A stretch of 64,000 nucleotides of DNA, from assembly GCF_000829435.1 (NCBI RefSeq), contig NZ_JXRP01000018.1, positions 186,001 to 250,000 of the forward strand, given 5' to 3'. Positions 1 through 7,904 of the stretch are shown one piece after another. Position 1 is the stretch's first letter. Each line of letters opens with the position of its first letter. Position numbers and translations under genes: made by a program. This DNA comes from Jeotgalibacillus soli. GTDB taxonomy: Bacteria > Bacillota > Bacilli > Bacillales > Jeotgalibacillaceae. Below the pieces are notes generated by a model that was not told the DNA's origin, searched no databases, and saw nothing but the letters and a program-made list of their open reading frames with translations.

Positions 1-405
1 CTTATCCTTGCAAGAGTAGAACAAGCATTCGAGGATGATGATTTGATTCTTGCTGAATATGGTGCAACAGTTGTTGGAATGGAAATCTTGCGCGAAAAAG
101 CAGAGGAAATTGAAGGAGAAGCGCGAAGTAAAGCAGTGGTTCAAATGGCAATCAGCTCTCTTTCATATAGCGAGCTTGAAGCAATTGAACATATTTTCGA
201 GGAACTTGATGGCAACGAAGGACTATTAGTGGCATCGAAAATTGCAGATCGCGTAGGAATCACACGATCTGTGATTGTAAATGCACTTCGTAAACTGGAA
301 AGCGCAGGAGTAATCGAGTCTCGTTCTTTAGGGATGAAGGGTACGTACATTAAAGTATTGAATGATAAATTCCTTAACGAGCTGGAGCAAATAAAAAACA
401 GTTAA
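1..405 (+). CDS. codY: CodY, GTP/branched-chain amino acid-sensing repressor (C-terminal part)
   Basis: The reading frame is open from base 1, so the gene begins upstream; 134 C-terminal residues are present out of roughly 260 usual for the family. The ligand-binding GAF domain is lost off the left edge. The winged helix-turn-helix DNA-binding domain is intact: its recognition segment [20 protein letters not shown] lies at about 232-294 and matches CodY almost word for word. CodY represses nutrient-stress genes, and in B. subtilis also the downstream fla/che operon, when isoleucine, leucine, valine and GTP are plentiful. Position directly before flgB is the normal Bacillus arrangement. Identity is very secure. 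Confidence 0.97.
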   Translation, partial: LILARVEQAFEDDDLILAEYGATVVGMEILREKAEEIEGEARSKAVVQMAISSLSYSELEAIEHIFEELDGNEGLLVASKIADRVGITRSVIVNALRKLESAGVIESRSLGMKGTYIKVLNDKFLNELEQIKNS

Positions 406-450
406 AGATTATATAGTTCGGCAATGAGCTGATCCAAATTAAAGCAGCAT

Positions 451-506
451 CATATGGTACAAATTATCCGGATGAATTAGATGCATCTGGATAATTTGAC
501 CATTTG
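451..506 (+). terminator. Long imperfect hairpin downstream of codY
   Basis: The core stem is 461-474 pairing with 484-497 (14 pairs, one G-U) around a 9-base loop. It extends outward through C460-G498 and GGT/ACC with a single bulged A459, then further weak pairs to about 451/506. A T-run follows only at 531-540, so it is not a textbook intrinsic terminator, but it is the only candidate for ending codY transcription. Confidence 0.55.
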
Positions 507-652
507 GTGACATCTTTAATGAGGATTGGCTTTTTTTTTTGCTTTTCTTATTGAATTTTAAAAATAGTTATGATACTTTTTTTGGATAAAATATTACGTT
601 TATATAACAAAATTAACATATTTTTTTTAAAGAAAGTAACCAGAAACTGTTC

Positions 653-658
653 TATAAT
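653..658 (+). promoter_or_regulatory. Possible sigma-A -10 box for the fla/che operon
   Basis: A perfect TATAAT lies about 200 bases before flgB. The hexamer 17 bases upstream (AAGAAA) is a poor -35 match and there is no adjacent TG extension, so an activator or a different start site is possible. Confidence 0.3.
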
Positions 659-861
659 AGGATTGTGGATGATATTTGTCGAAAAATAGAATAAACTAGT
701 CTTAAAGAATTATTTTTCAAAAATAGAACTTTATTACTATAACAATCTTAGTTGATGCCATAGACAGTAAATGATCAACCCTTTAAAATAATGTATAAGT
801 GTTTATTTATATTGTGTAGATAAGTGATGAATTATGTAGGAATAAGGGGAGCGGTGTAAAA

Positions 862-1254
862 ATGAATTTGTTCTCAGGGACTATAGCTCGCCTAGAGCGA
901 GGATTAGCGTATTCATCTGTTAAGCAAAAAGTCATTGCAAACAATATTGCAAATGTTGATACAGCAGGATATAAGTCGAAAGATGTGAGTTTTAATAAGA
1001 TGTTACAAACTGAAATGCAATTGTCATCATCGGGAGGGGAGAGTCGTCATCCAAAACATTTCAACCTGACTTCAGGTGAGACGAACCCAAAAGTCTATAA
1101 TAGAATGTACAGCGTTCGTGAAAATGGCAATGGCGTAGATATGGACAGAGAAATGGCCAATTTGGCAACTAATCAGATTTACTATGATGCGATGATAGAA
1201 CGCGTAAGTGGAAAATTTGGGAGTTTAACTACAGTGATTAGAGGAGGTCGTTAA
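862..1254 (+). CDS. flgB: FlgB, flagellar proximal rod protein
   Basis: FlgB forms part of the proximal rod on top of the MS ring and is exported by the flagellar type III apparatus. The 130-residue protein has the axial-protein N-terminal motif NNIANVDTAGYK at residues 27-38, and a C-terminal segment predicted to pair with the N-terminal helix in a coiled coil. Length is normal for the family. The ATG follows AAGGGGAG by about ten bases. It is the first gene of the fla/che operon; flgC begins six bases after its stop. The only doubt is the operon promoter, not the identity. Confidence 0.96.
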   Translation: MNLFSGTIARLERGLAYSSVKQKVIANNIANVDTAGYKSKDVSFNKMLQTEMQLSSSGGESRHPKHFNLTSGETNPKVYNRMYSVRENGNGVDMDREMANLATNQIYYDAMIERVSGKFGSLTTVIRGGR

Positions 1255-1259
1255 TCTTT

Positions 1260-1715
1260 ATGTTTACTAGCATGAATACAACTGCTTCAGCTCTTACAGC
1301 CCAACGGCTTAGAATGGATGTTATTTCTTCGAATATGGCAAATGTAGATACCACGCGTGCTACTTTTGAAAATGGAGAATGGCAGCCTTATAGAAGAAAA
1401 TCAGTTGTTTTGCAGCCTAAAGATGCCGAATTTTCATCTTTTTTACATACAGCAATGAACCGAGCTGATCGAGGCGGGACAGGAAATGGTGTTACGGTGT
1501 CTGCTATTGAAGAAGATGCAAATACACCTCCAAAGTTAGTATATGATCCCCTGCACCCAGATGCGAGTGATGATGGCTATGTCGAGCTGCCAAATGTTGA
1601 CCCTTTAAGAGAAATGGTCGATTTAATGTCGGCTACTAGATCGTACGAAGCAAATGTTACAGTCTTTAACGCAAATAAATCTATGATGATGAAAGCATTG
1701 CAAATTGGAAAATAA
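1260..1715 (+). CDS. flgC: FlgC, flagellar proximal rod protein
   Basis: FlgC (151 residues) is a rod subunit exported through the flagellar channel and stacked with FlgB. The N-terminal axial motif SSNMANVDTT is at residues 23-32, and the C-terminal stretch after residue 115 (EMVDLMSATRSYEANVTVFN) is the typical rod/hook C-terminal helix. The Shine-Dalgarno GGAGGT overlaps the end of flgB, which indicates coupled expression. Spacing to fliE is about 20 bases. Confidence 0.96.
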   Translation: MFTSMNTTASALTAQRLRMDVISSNMANVDTTRATFENGEWQPYRRKSVVLQPKDAEFSSFLHTAMNRADRGGTGNGVTVSAIEEDANTPPKLVYDPLHPDASDDGYVELPNVDPLREMVDLMSATRSYEANVTVFNANKSMMMKALQIGK

Positions 1716-1735
1716 TAATTCAAAGGATGAGTTTA

Positions 1736-2047
1736 TTGTCTAACTATCAAATACATTCGGTTGGGATGGATATTTTAAGTCCGTCAACTGATCAAAAAAT
1801 CAAAAGAACTTCTCCGTTCGAAGCTCAACAGAATTTTTCATCGATGTTGAAGGAAGCGATCAGCAATGTAAACAGTAGTCAGATAGAATCTGACCGTATG
1901 ACTGACAAACTAATAAATGGTGAAAATGTTGAACTTCACGATGTCATGATTGCATCACAAAAAGCATCTGTTTCAATGACCTTAACAATGGAGATGAGAA
2001 ACAAAGCAGTTGAAGCCTATCAGGAAATTATGAGAATGCCAGTATAG
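1736..2047 (+). CDS. fliE: FliE, MS ring-rod junction protein
   Basis: FliE links the FliF ring to the proximal rod and is the first rod substrate exported. The C-terminal half (ENVELHDVMIASQKASVSM and onward) is the conserved FliE signature. An ATG at 1727 is in frame, but the Shine-Dalgarno AAAGGA (1722-1727) overlaps it; the TTG at 1736 sits eight bases after that Shine-Dalgarno and is the better start, giving 103 residues against 106 from the ATG. Identity is secure; the start choice is inferred from spacing. Confidence 0.9.
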   Translation: MSNYQIHSVGMDILSPSTDQKIKRTSPFEAQQNFSSMLKEAISNVNSSQIESDRMTDKLINGENVELHDVMIASQKASVSMTLTMEMRNKAVEAYQEIMRMPV

Positions 2048-2100
2048 ATTACATCCTAAATAATGAAACTGCGCACTTTTAGAAAGACCGGAGGATTGTG

Positions 2101-3696
2101 ATGAATGAGAGATTTCAACAAATAAGAACGAAAACAAGGGCTTTTTTTGCTGAGAGATCACGCAAGACGCTAATTCTAATAGGGAGCGCTGTGCTTCTTT
2201 TTGTTTTAGTGATTGTGTTCGTGTCGATCTTCACGAATCGGAGCGAAATGGTTCCTTTATATAGTAATTTAACTCCTTCAGAAACGGGAGCAATAAAAGA
2301 GAATTTAGATGGCAGAGCCATTCCTTCAGAGATTGGAGAGGGAGGAACGGCTATACTAGTGCCAGCTGAACAGGTCGATACACTAAAAGTAGAGCTTGCT
2401 GCGGAAGGGATTCCTCAATCAGGTAATATTGACTATTCATTTTTTAGCCAAAATGCCGGATTTGGTATGACGGATAATGAATTTAACGTTTTAAAGCTAG
2501 ATGCCATGCAAACAGAACTTGCGGACTTGATGAAGGGAATCGAAGGAGTACAGGATGCGAAGGTGATGATAACACTTCCACAACAAGGAGTGTTTTTAAA
2601 CGATTCGGTTGAACAGGCCTCTGCATCGATTGTATTAAATACGAGACCTGGATACCAATTTGATGAAGCTCAAATCACTTCTTTATACCATTTAGTATCA
2701 AAAAGTGTACCAAATCTGCCTACAGATAATATCGTCATCATGAATCAATTATTTGAGTACTTTGATATGAAAAAATCAAATTCATCTTTTGCTGGTGTAG
2801 ATCTTTCAGAACAAATGGCGCTTAAGCAAACGATCGAACGCGATCTGCAGCGCCAAGTTCAGATGATGCTTGGTACCTTAATGGGACAGGACAAGGTTGT
2901 TGTATCTATCACGACAGATATTGATTTTGATCAAGAAAATCGTGAAGAGAATCTGGTAGAGCCTGTTGATGAAGAAAATATGGAAGGCATTGCTGTAAGT
3001 GCACAACGGATTTCTGAAACATTTGAAGGAACAGAAGGAGCTGCTGGCGGTGTACCTGAAGGTGGGGATCCGGCCGATAATTTAGTTGGATTTGTTGAAG
3101 GCGCTCAAGGTAACGGAGACTACGAGCGTGTGGAAGAAACGATCAATAATGAAGTGAACCGTATAAGACGGAACATTGTTGAAAGTCCTTACCGTATACG
3201 GGATATAGGATTCCAGGTCATGGTGGAGCCTCCTGATCCAGAGAATGCTGCTACCCTGCCGCAAGAAAGAGTAGACGATATTGAAACAATGCTTCAAACC
3301 ATCATCAGTACCTCAATCGATAACGATATTTCAAATCAATTAACCCCTGAACAGCTTGCAGACAAAGTGGTGGTGTCAGTTCAGCCGTTTAATGGCCGAA
3401 TTGCGTTTGATGAAAATCCAGTTCCTCCAGCCATACCTTGGTGGGCGTATTTAATTGGTGGTGTACTCGTTACAATTATTGGTTTATTAATCTTCTTTAT
3501 TCTTCGCTCTAGAAGACAAAGAGAAAAAATCGAAGAAGAGATTATTATTGAGCAGGAAGCCGCACTTGAGGTTCCTGATGTAAATGACGAGAAAGAAACA
3601 GAAAGCACTTTACGGCGCAAACAGCTTGAACGAATGGCAGCAGAAAAACCTGAAGATTTTGCCAAGCTGCTACGGTCTTGGATTGCAGAGGATTAG
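2101..3696 (+). CDS. fliF: FliF, flagellar MS-ring protein
   Basis: FliF builds the membrane MS ring that anchors rod, C ring and export gate. The 531-residue protein has one transmembrane segment at about 22-44, ring-building motifs in the extracytoplasmic part, an acidic Gly/Glu-rich linker at about 290-330, a second transmembrane segment at about 445-467, and a cytoplasmic tail ending KLLRSWIAED, the FliG-binding region. An in-frame GTG at 2098 is only three bases from the GGAGG (2090-2094); the ATG at 2101 with six-base spacing is preferred. Confidence 0.97.
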   Translation: MNERFQQIRTKTRAFFAERSRKTLILIGSAVLLFVLVIVFVSIFTNRSEMVPLYSNLTPSETGAIKENLDGRAIPSEIGEGGTAILVPAEQVDTLKVELAAEGIPQSGNIDYSFFSQNAGFGMTDNEFNVLKLDAMQTELADLMKGIEGVQDAKVMITLPQQGVFLNDSVEQASASIVLNTRPGYQFDEAQITSLYHLVSKSVPNLPTDNIVIMNQLFEYFDMKKSNSSFAGVDLSEQMALKQTIERDLQRQVQMMLGTLMGQDKVVVSITTDIDFDQENREENLVEPVDEENMEGIAVSAQRISETFEGTEGAAGGVPEGGDPADNLVGFVEGAQGNGDYERVEETINNEVNRIRRNIVESPYRIRDIGFQVMVEPPDPENAATLPQERVDDIETMLQTIISTSIDNDISNQLTPEQLADKVVVSVQPFNGRIAFDENPVPPAIPWWAYLIGGVLVTIIGLLIFFILRSRRQREKIEEEIIIEQEAALEVPDVNDEKETESTLRRKQLERMAAEKPEDFAKLLRSWIAED

Positions 3697-3708
3697 GAGT
3701 GAGTAATA

Positions 3709-4722
3709 GTGGTTAGGAAAGCAAAGGAATTATCAGGGAAGCAAAAAGCAGCCATTTTGCTCATTTCCCTCGGACCGGACGTTGCATCGTCTGTTTACAA
3801 GCATTTAAACGAGGAAGAAATTGAACAATTAACATTAGAAATCTCTGGAGTGAAAAAAGTTGATTCAGATTCGAAAGAAGAGGTGCTGGAGGAATTCCAC
3901 AGTATAGCTTTAGCACAGGATTATATTTCTCAAGGTGGAATTGGCTATGCAAAATCTGTCCTGGAAAAAGCATTGGGCTCAGATCAAGCGAACGCGGTAA
4001 TTAATCGTTTAACCTCTTCTTTACAAGTTCGGCCTTTTGATTTTGCAAAGCGAGCAGATCCAATGCAAATCTTTAATTTTATACAAAATGAACATCCACA
4101 GACAATCGCACTAATTTTGTCATACTTAAATCCTCAGCAAGCAGGACAAATTCTTTCAGCTCTTCCACAGGATGTGCAGGCTGACATTGCAAAGCGTATT
4201 GCCGTAATGGACAGTACTAGCCCTGAGGTGATTAGTGAAATCGAATCAGTATTAGAACGCAAGCTGTCATCTACTGTTCAGCAGGATCATACGGAAACAG
4301 GCGGAATTGAAGCGGTCGTGGAAGTATTAAACGGTGTAGATCGAGCAACTGAAAAAACGATTCTGGATGCACTTGAGATACAAGACCCTGAATTGGCAGA
4401 AGAAATAAAGAAACGAATGTTTGTATTTGAAGACATCGTAACCCTAGATAATCGTTCGATTCAACGAGTTATTCGTGACTGTGAAAATGAAGATTTGCTG
4501 TTGTCTATGAAGGTGTCAACGGATGAAGTGAAAGAGATTATTTTTAAAAACATGTCTCAGCGTATGGCTGAGAATTTTAAAGAAGAGATGGAATATATGG
4601 GTCCAGTAAGGCTTCGTGATGTTGAAGAAGCACAGTCTAGAATTGTAGCCATTATTAGGAGGCTGGAAGAAGCTGGTGAAATCATTGTTGCGCGCGGTGG
4701 AGGAGATGATGTAATTGTCTAG
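3709..4722 (+). CDS. fliG: FliG, flagellar motor switch protein
   Basis: FliG is the C-ring subunit that binds FliF and interacts with the MotA stator to generate torque. The 337 residues contain the N-terminal FliF-binding domain, a middle domain with the conserved EHPQTIALILSYL segment, and the C-terminal charged torque helix around the MGPVRLRDVEEAQ segment. The start is GTG at 3709, preceded by GGAGTGAG. The stop lies eight bases inside fliH, so the two are translationally coupled. Confidence 0.97.
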   Translation: MVRKAKELSGKQKAAILLISLGPDVASSVYKHLNEEEIEQLTLEISGVKKVDSDSKEEVLEEFHSIALAQDYISQGGIGYAKSVLEKALGSDQANAVINRLTSSLQVRPFDFAKRADPMQIFNFIQNEHPQTIALILSYLNPQQAGQILSALPQDVQADIAKRIAVMDSTSPEVISEIESVLERKLSSTVQQDHTETGGIEAVVEVLNGVDRATEKTILDALEIQDPELAEEIKKRMFVFEDIVTLDNRSIQRVIRDCENEDLLLSMKVSTDEVKEIIFKNMSQRMAENFKEEMEYMGPVRLRDVEEAQSRIVAIIRRLEEAGEIIVARGGGDDVIV

Positions 4723-5485
4723 AATTATTAAATCTCAATCTGTTGGAATTAGTTTAAAAGAAGCGAAATCGATTCCATTCCTGCCACTTGATTTTAGTGA
4801 ACCGCATCTTAATGATTCATTGCAATGGACAGTTGATCAAGCAAAAAAAGAATCCACTCAGCTGATTGCAGATGCACAGAAGCGGTCACAACTGATCATC
4901 AAACAAGCTGAAGATCGTGCTGCTGAACTATCGAGCCAAATTCAACAGCAGCAACTGGGCTGGGAAGAGGAGAGGACACTTCTTCAACAGGATGCTTATG
5001 AAAAAGCCTTTCAATTAGGACATGAAGAAGGACGTGAAAAAGGATATTCTGATCTCTCTAGCGCAATTGAAGAAGCAAAGCAAATGATTGCTGCTTCAAA
5101 AGAAGCATTTGAAGATCATATCAACAACAGTGAACAAGTAATACTGCAGATTGCCATGAAATCAACTGAAAAAATTTTGGCTCAAGTGTTGGAAGATAAA
5201 CCAGAGCGCTTTCTGGAAGTGGTCAAAAAAGGCATAAAAGAAGCTCGAGAAATGAAAGAAGTAAAGGTATATGTTGCTTTGCAGCAGTTTACCCTAGTTC
5301 AACAAGAGCGTGAAGAATTACGTGCAATCTTTCCTGTTGATGTACAGCTGTATATATATCCAGAAGAAGAATTAGCACCATATCAATGCTTTATTGAGAG
5401 TAATCAAGGAAGAATTGATGTAAGCGTCGATGCGCAGCTAACCCAAATGAAGCGTAAATTATCTGATTTGCTAGGTGATGAGTAA
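4715..5485 (+). CDS. fliH: FliH, flagellar export ATPase regulator/stator
   Basis: FliH binds the export ATPase FliI and tethers it to the C ring. The 256-residue protein is rich in Gln, Glu and Ala, with a coiled-coil N-terminal half and a repeat-like GHEEGREKGY stretch at about 104-113, as in other FliH/YscL proteins. The start is TTG at 4715, nine bases after GGAGGAG, overlapping fliG. The stop overlaps the fliI ATG by one base. Sequence conservation in this family is low, so the call rests partly on position. Confidence 0.92.
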   Translation: MSRIIKSQSVGISLKEAKSIPFLPLDFSEPHLNDSLQWTVDQAKKESTQLIADAQKRSQLIIKQAEDRAAELSSQIQQQQLGWEEERTLLQQDAYEKAFQLGHEEGREKGYSDLSSAIEEAKQMIAASKEAFEDHINNSEQVILQIAMKSTEKILAQVLEDKPERFLEVVKKGIKEAREMKEVKVYVALQQFTLVQQEREELRAIFPVDVQLYIYPEEELAPYQCFIESNQGRIDVSVDAQLTQMKRKLSDLLGDE

Positions 5486-6816
5486 TGAAATCTGCTGAAT
5501 TGCTACCCTTTATCGATACGATACCAACAATGCGCCATTACGGGAAAGTTAAAAGAGTAATCGGACTCATGATTGAATCACAGGGACCTGAAAGCTCAAT
5601 AGGTGAGGTTTGTTATATTCATGTCCATTCCGCATCAAAAAGGTGTGAGATCAAGATTAAAGCTGAAGTAGTGGGATTTCGGGATGACATTGTTGTTCTT
5701 ATGCCGTTTACTCATCTGCAAGATATATCTCCAGGAAGTATTGTTGAAGCAACGGGGCGTCCTTTAGAAATAAAAGTTGGGGAAGCATTGATAGGTAAAA
5801 CTGTCAATCCTCTCGGTTTACCAATCGATGATAGTCCATTACCAATAGGAATGCGAGCTGTAACGACTGAGAATGATCCTCCCAATCCTTTAACACGTCC
5901 TCCAATTAATGAAATAATGGAAGTTGGAGTACGTGCAATTGATGGGATGCTTACTGTAGGAAAAGGGCAAAGAATAGGAATTTTCGCCGGTAGCGGCGTA
6001 GGAAAAAGTACGCTATTAGGTATGATTGCGAGAAATACGCATGCTGATCTAAATGTAATTGCACTTGTTGGTGAGCGGGGAAGAGAGGTCAGGGAATTTA
6101 TTGAACGCGACTTGGGTTCAGAAGGCGCTAAAAGAAGTATTATTGTTGCGGCAACATCAGATCAGCCAGCATTAATGCGTATAAAGGGTGCATTCACAGC
6201 TACTGCCATTGCGGAATATTTTCGTGATAAAGGGCTTAATGTCATGCTGATGATGGATTCTGTTACAAGGGTTGCGATGGCACAAAGGGAAATTGGATTG
6301 GCCATTGGGGAACCGCCTGCGACGAAAGGATACACGCCATCTGTATTTGGAATCTTGCCAAAACTGTTAGAGCGCGCAGGAACGAATGAACATGGAAGTA
6401 TTACCGCTTTTTATACGGTACTTGTCGATGGTGATGATATGAATGAACCGATTGCAGATGCAGTAAGGGGTATTCTTGATGGCCATATTGTATTGGACCG
6501 TGCAATTGCAAACAGAGGACAATACCCTGCGATCAATGTTTTAAAGAGTGTTAGCCGACTGATGAATCACCTGGTGGATAAAAACCATTTAGCCGCCGCA
6601 GAAAAGCTAAGACAGCTGATGAGTACATTTGATCAAGCCGAAGATTTAATCAATATCGGTGCATATAAAAAAGGTTCTTCTCAAGAAATTGATGAAGCTA
6701 TTCGATATAGCCCGATGATTAAATCCTTATTAAAACAGGCATTTGATGAAAAAATACCAATGTCAACTAGTGCCCAGCAGCTGATTCAATTATCTGAAAA
6801 AGGTGAGTGGTCTTGA
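5485..6816 (+). CDS. fliI: FliI, flagellum-specific export ATPase
   Basis: FliI is the F1-beta-like ATPase that energises unfolding and entry of export substrates. The P-loop GSGVGKST is at residues 169-176, followed by the ALVGERGREVREF segment and the Walker B region MLMMDSVTR. Length (443) is usual. The ATG overlaps the fliH stop (TAATG). FliJ begins at the stop codon (TGATG). Confidence 0.97.
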   Translation: MKSAELLPFIDTIPTMRHYGKVKRVIGLMIESQGPESSIGEVCYIHVHSASKRCEIKIKAEVVGFRDDIVVLMPFTHLQDISPGSIVEATGRPLEIKVGEALIGKTVNPLGLPIDDSPLPIGMRAVTTENDPPNPLTRPPINEIMEVGVRAIDGMLTVGKGQRIGIFAGSGVGKSTLLGMIARNTHADLNVIALVGERGREVREFIERDLGSEGAKRSIIVAATSDQPALMRIKGAFTATAIAEYFRDKGLNVMLMMDSVTRVAMAQREIGLAIGEPPATKGYTPSVFGILPKLLERAGTNEHGSITAFYTVLVDGDDMNEPIADAVRGILDGHIVLDRAIANRGQYPAINVLKSVSRLMNHLVDKNHLAAAEKLRQLMSTFDQAEDLINIGAYKKGSSQEIDEAIRYSPMIKSLLKQAFDEKIPMSTSAQQLIQLSEKGEWS

Positions 6817-7259
6817 TGGTTTATCAGTTTCGATTTGACCGGGTATTAACGGTAAAAGAGCGTGAACAAAAGGAAGAGGAAGATCGTTATCGTGAATCAA
6901 TAGAATCTTTTGAAGCGATTGCTCAAAAGCTGTACCACCTGCTAAAGCAGAAAGAAATGATGGAACAAAATCAAGCGGATCAAATCAAAACAGGTATCCC
7001 TGTTCAATCACTGCGTCACGGACAACATTTTTTAACAAATATTGAAAAAAGTATTGCTCATCAGCAAAAACTTGTGATAGAAGCTAGAACAAATATGCAA
7101 TGGCATGAGCAAAAATTAATGGACCGCAATATTGAAGTGAAAAAATACGAAAAAATAAAAGAAAAAGATTATAAGAAACATTTAATTCAAGTAAATGATC
7201 TGGATCATCGGAGAATGGATGAATTATCAATGATGCAATACATGAAATCACGGAAATAG
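6816..7259 (+). CDS. fliJ: FliJ, flagellar export chaperone/ATPase stalk
   Basis: FliJ is the small coiled-coil stalk of the export ATPase and acts as a general export chaperone. The 147 residues are almost entirely charged helix (Glu/Lys/Gln-rich) and open with MVYQFRFDRVLTVKEREQ, typical of FliJ. An in-frame GTG at 6807 is part of the Shine-Dalgarno AGGTGAG; the ATG at 6816, overlapping the fliI stop, is the likely start and gives the same length as B. subtilis FliJ. Confidence 0.93.
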   Translation: MVYQFRFDRVLTVKEREQKEEEDRYRESIESFEAIAQKLYHLLKQKEMMEQNQADQIKTGIPVQSLRHGQHFLTNIEKSIAHQQKLVIEARTNMQWHEQKLMDRNIEVKKYEKIKEKDYKKHLIQVNDLDHRRMDELSMMQYMKSRK

Positions 7260-7268
7260 GTGATAAAA

Positions 7269-7871
7269 ATGAACAAACAAGTGACAAAAGAAATAGAGGA
7301 AGAAGTGAAGTCACCAGGTCGTTTTCAAGTGTTCCTTTTTATCTTCTTTATTCCGATTCTCTTTCTTGTATTTGTAGCTTTTGTCGTGTTGACTTTGTCA
7401 GATATAAATGTTGTGAAAAAAGCAGAAGAAATCGGAATCTCAATTCCTTTTTTATCAGAAGATAAGACAGCTGAACAAACTTCAACTGCAGAAAGCTCTG
7501 ACCAAAAAGTTGTGAAACTTCAAGATCAAATTAAAGAAAAAGAAGCAGAAATCTCTAGTCTGAATAGCGAAATTTCACGGCAACAGGAAGAAAATCAACA
7601 ATTGGTCCTTGAGCAAGAACGATTACAGGAAGAAATGGACGCGCTGAGACAAGCTCAGGAGCTTGATGGCAAAGAATTTAATGAAATCGTTTCTATTTTC
7701 AAAGAAATGTCAGGGAAGTCTGCTGCTCCTGTCATTATGAATATGGATGACGAAGAGGCAACACGCATTCTATCACAGCTTCCACCTGATATACTTGCAG
7801 ATTTCTTTGAAAAGATGCCTGCTGAAGAAGCTGCTCGTTATACGCAGCTATTAGCAGCTAGTACTCCATAA
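7269..7871 (+). CDS. ylxF: YlxF, MotE-like flagellar membrane protein with MgtE-N domain
   Basis: This 200-residue protein has a transmembrane helix at about 20-45, a long coiled coil at about 80-135 and a C-terminal MgtE-N-type repeat (MNMDDEEATRILSQLPPDIL). Proteins of this build, called YlxF or MotE, occur next to fliJ/fliK; MotE in alphaproteobacteria chaperones the periplasmic motility protein MotC, but the Bacillus role is unclear. The frame extends up to a GTG at 7260, which lies in the Shine-Dalgarno AGGTGA; the ATG at 7269 is chosen. Confidence 0.85.
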   Translation: MNKQVTKEIEEEVKSPGRFQVFLFIFFIPILFLVFVAFVVLTLSDINVVKKAEEIGISIPFLSEDKTAEQTSTAESSDQKVVKLQDQIKEKEAEISSLNSEISRQQEENQQLVLEQERLQEEMDALRQAQELDGKEFNEIVSIFKEMSGKSAAPVIMNMDDEEATRILSQLPPDILADFFEKMPAEEAARYTQLLAASTP

Positions 7872-7904
7872 TGAACCTTCATTGAAAGGAGGTGAAATAT
7901 ACAA

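Larger units (their letters stand above)
406..861 (+). promoter_or_regulatory. codY-flgB intergenic control region
   Basis: This is 456 bases without a gene. The left third holds a long hairpin (451-506) and a T-run (531-540). The rest is very AT-rich, with a TATAAT at 653-658 that could be the -10 of a sigma-A promoter for the fla/che operon, although no good -35 stands 16-18 bases upstream. AAAAATAG occurs three times (560-567, 682-689, 719-726). I see no convincing sigma-D box of the TAAA-N15-GCCGATAT type. The flgB Shine-Dalgarno is AAGGGGAG at 844-851. By homology this region should carry the operon promoter; the exact start cannot be fixed by eye. Confidence 0.6.

Noticed and set aside
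406-861. Sigma-D promoter before flgB
   Set aside because: No TAAA-N15-GCCGATAT-like pair was found on reading the region, although one exists in B. subtilis.
1727-1735. ATG at 1727 as the fliE start
   Set aside because: The AAAGGA Shine-Dalgarno overlaps it; the TTG at 1736 has proper spacing. The alternative remains possible.
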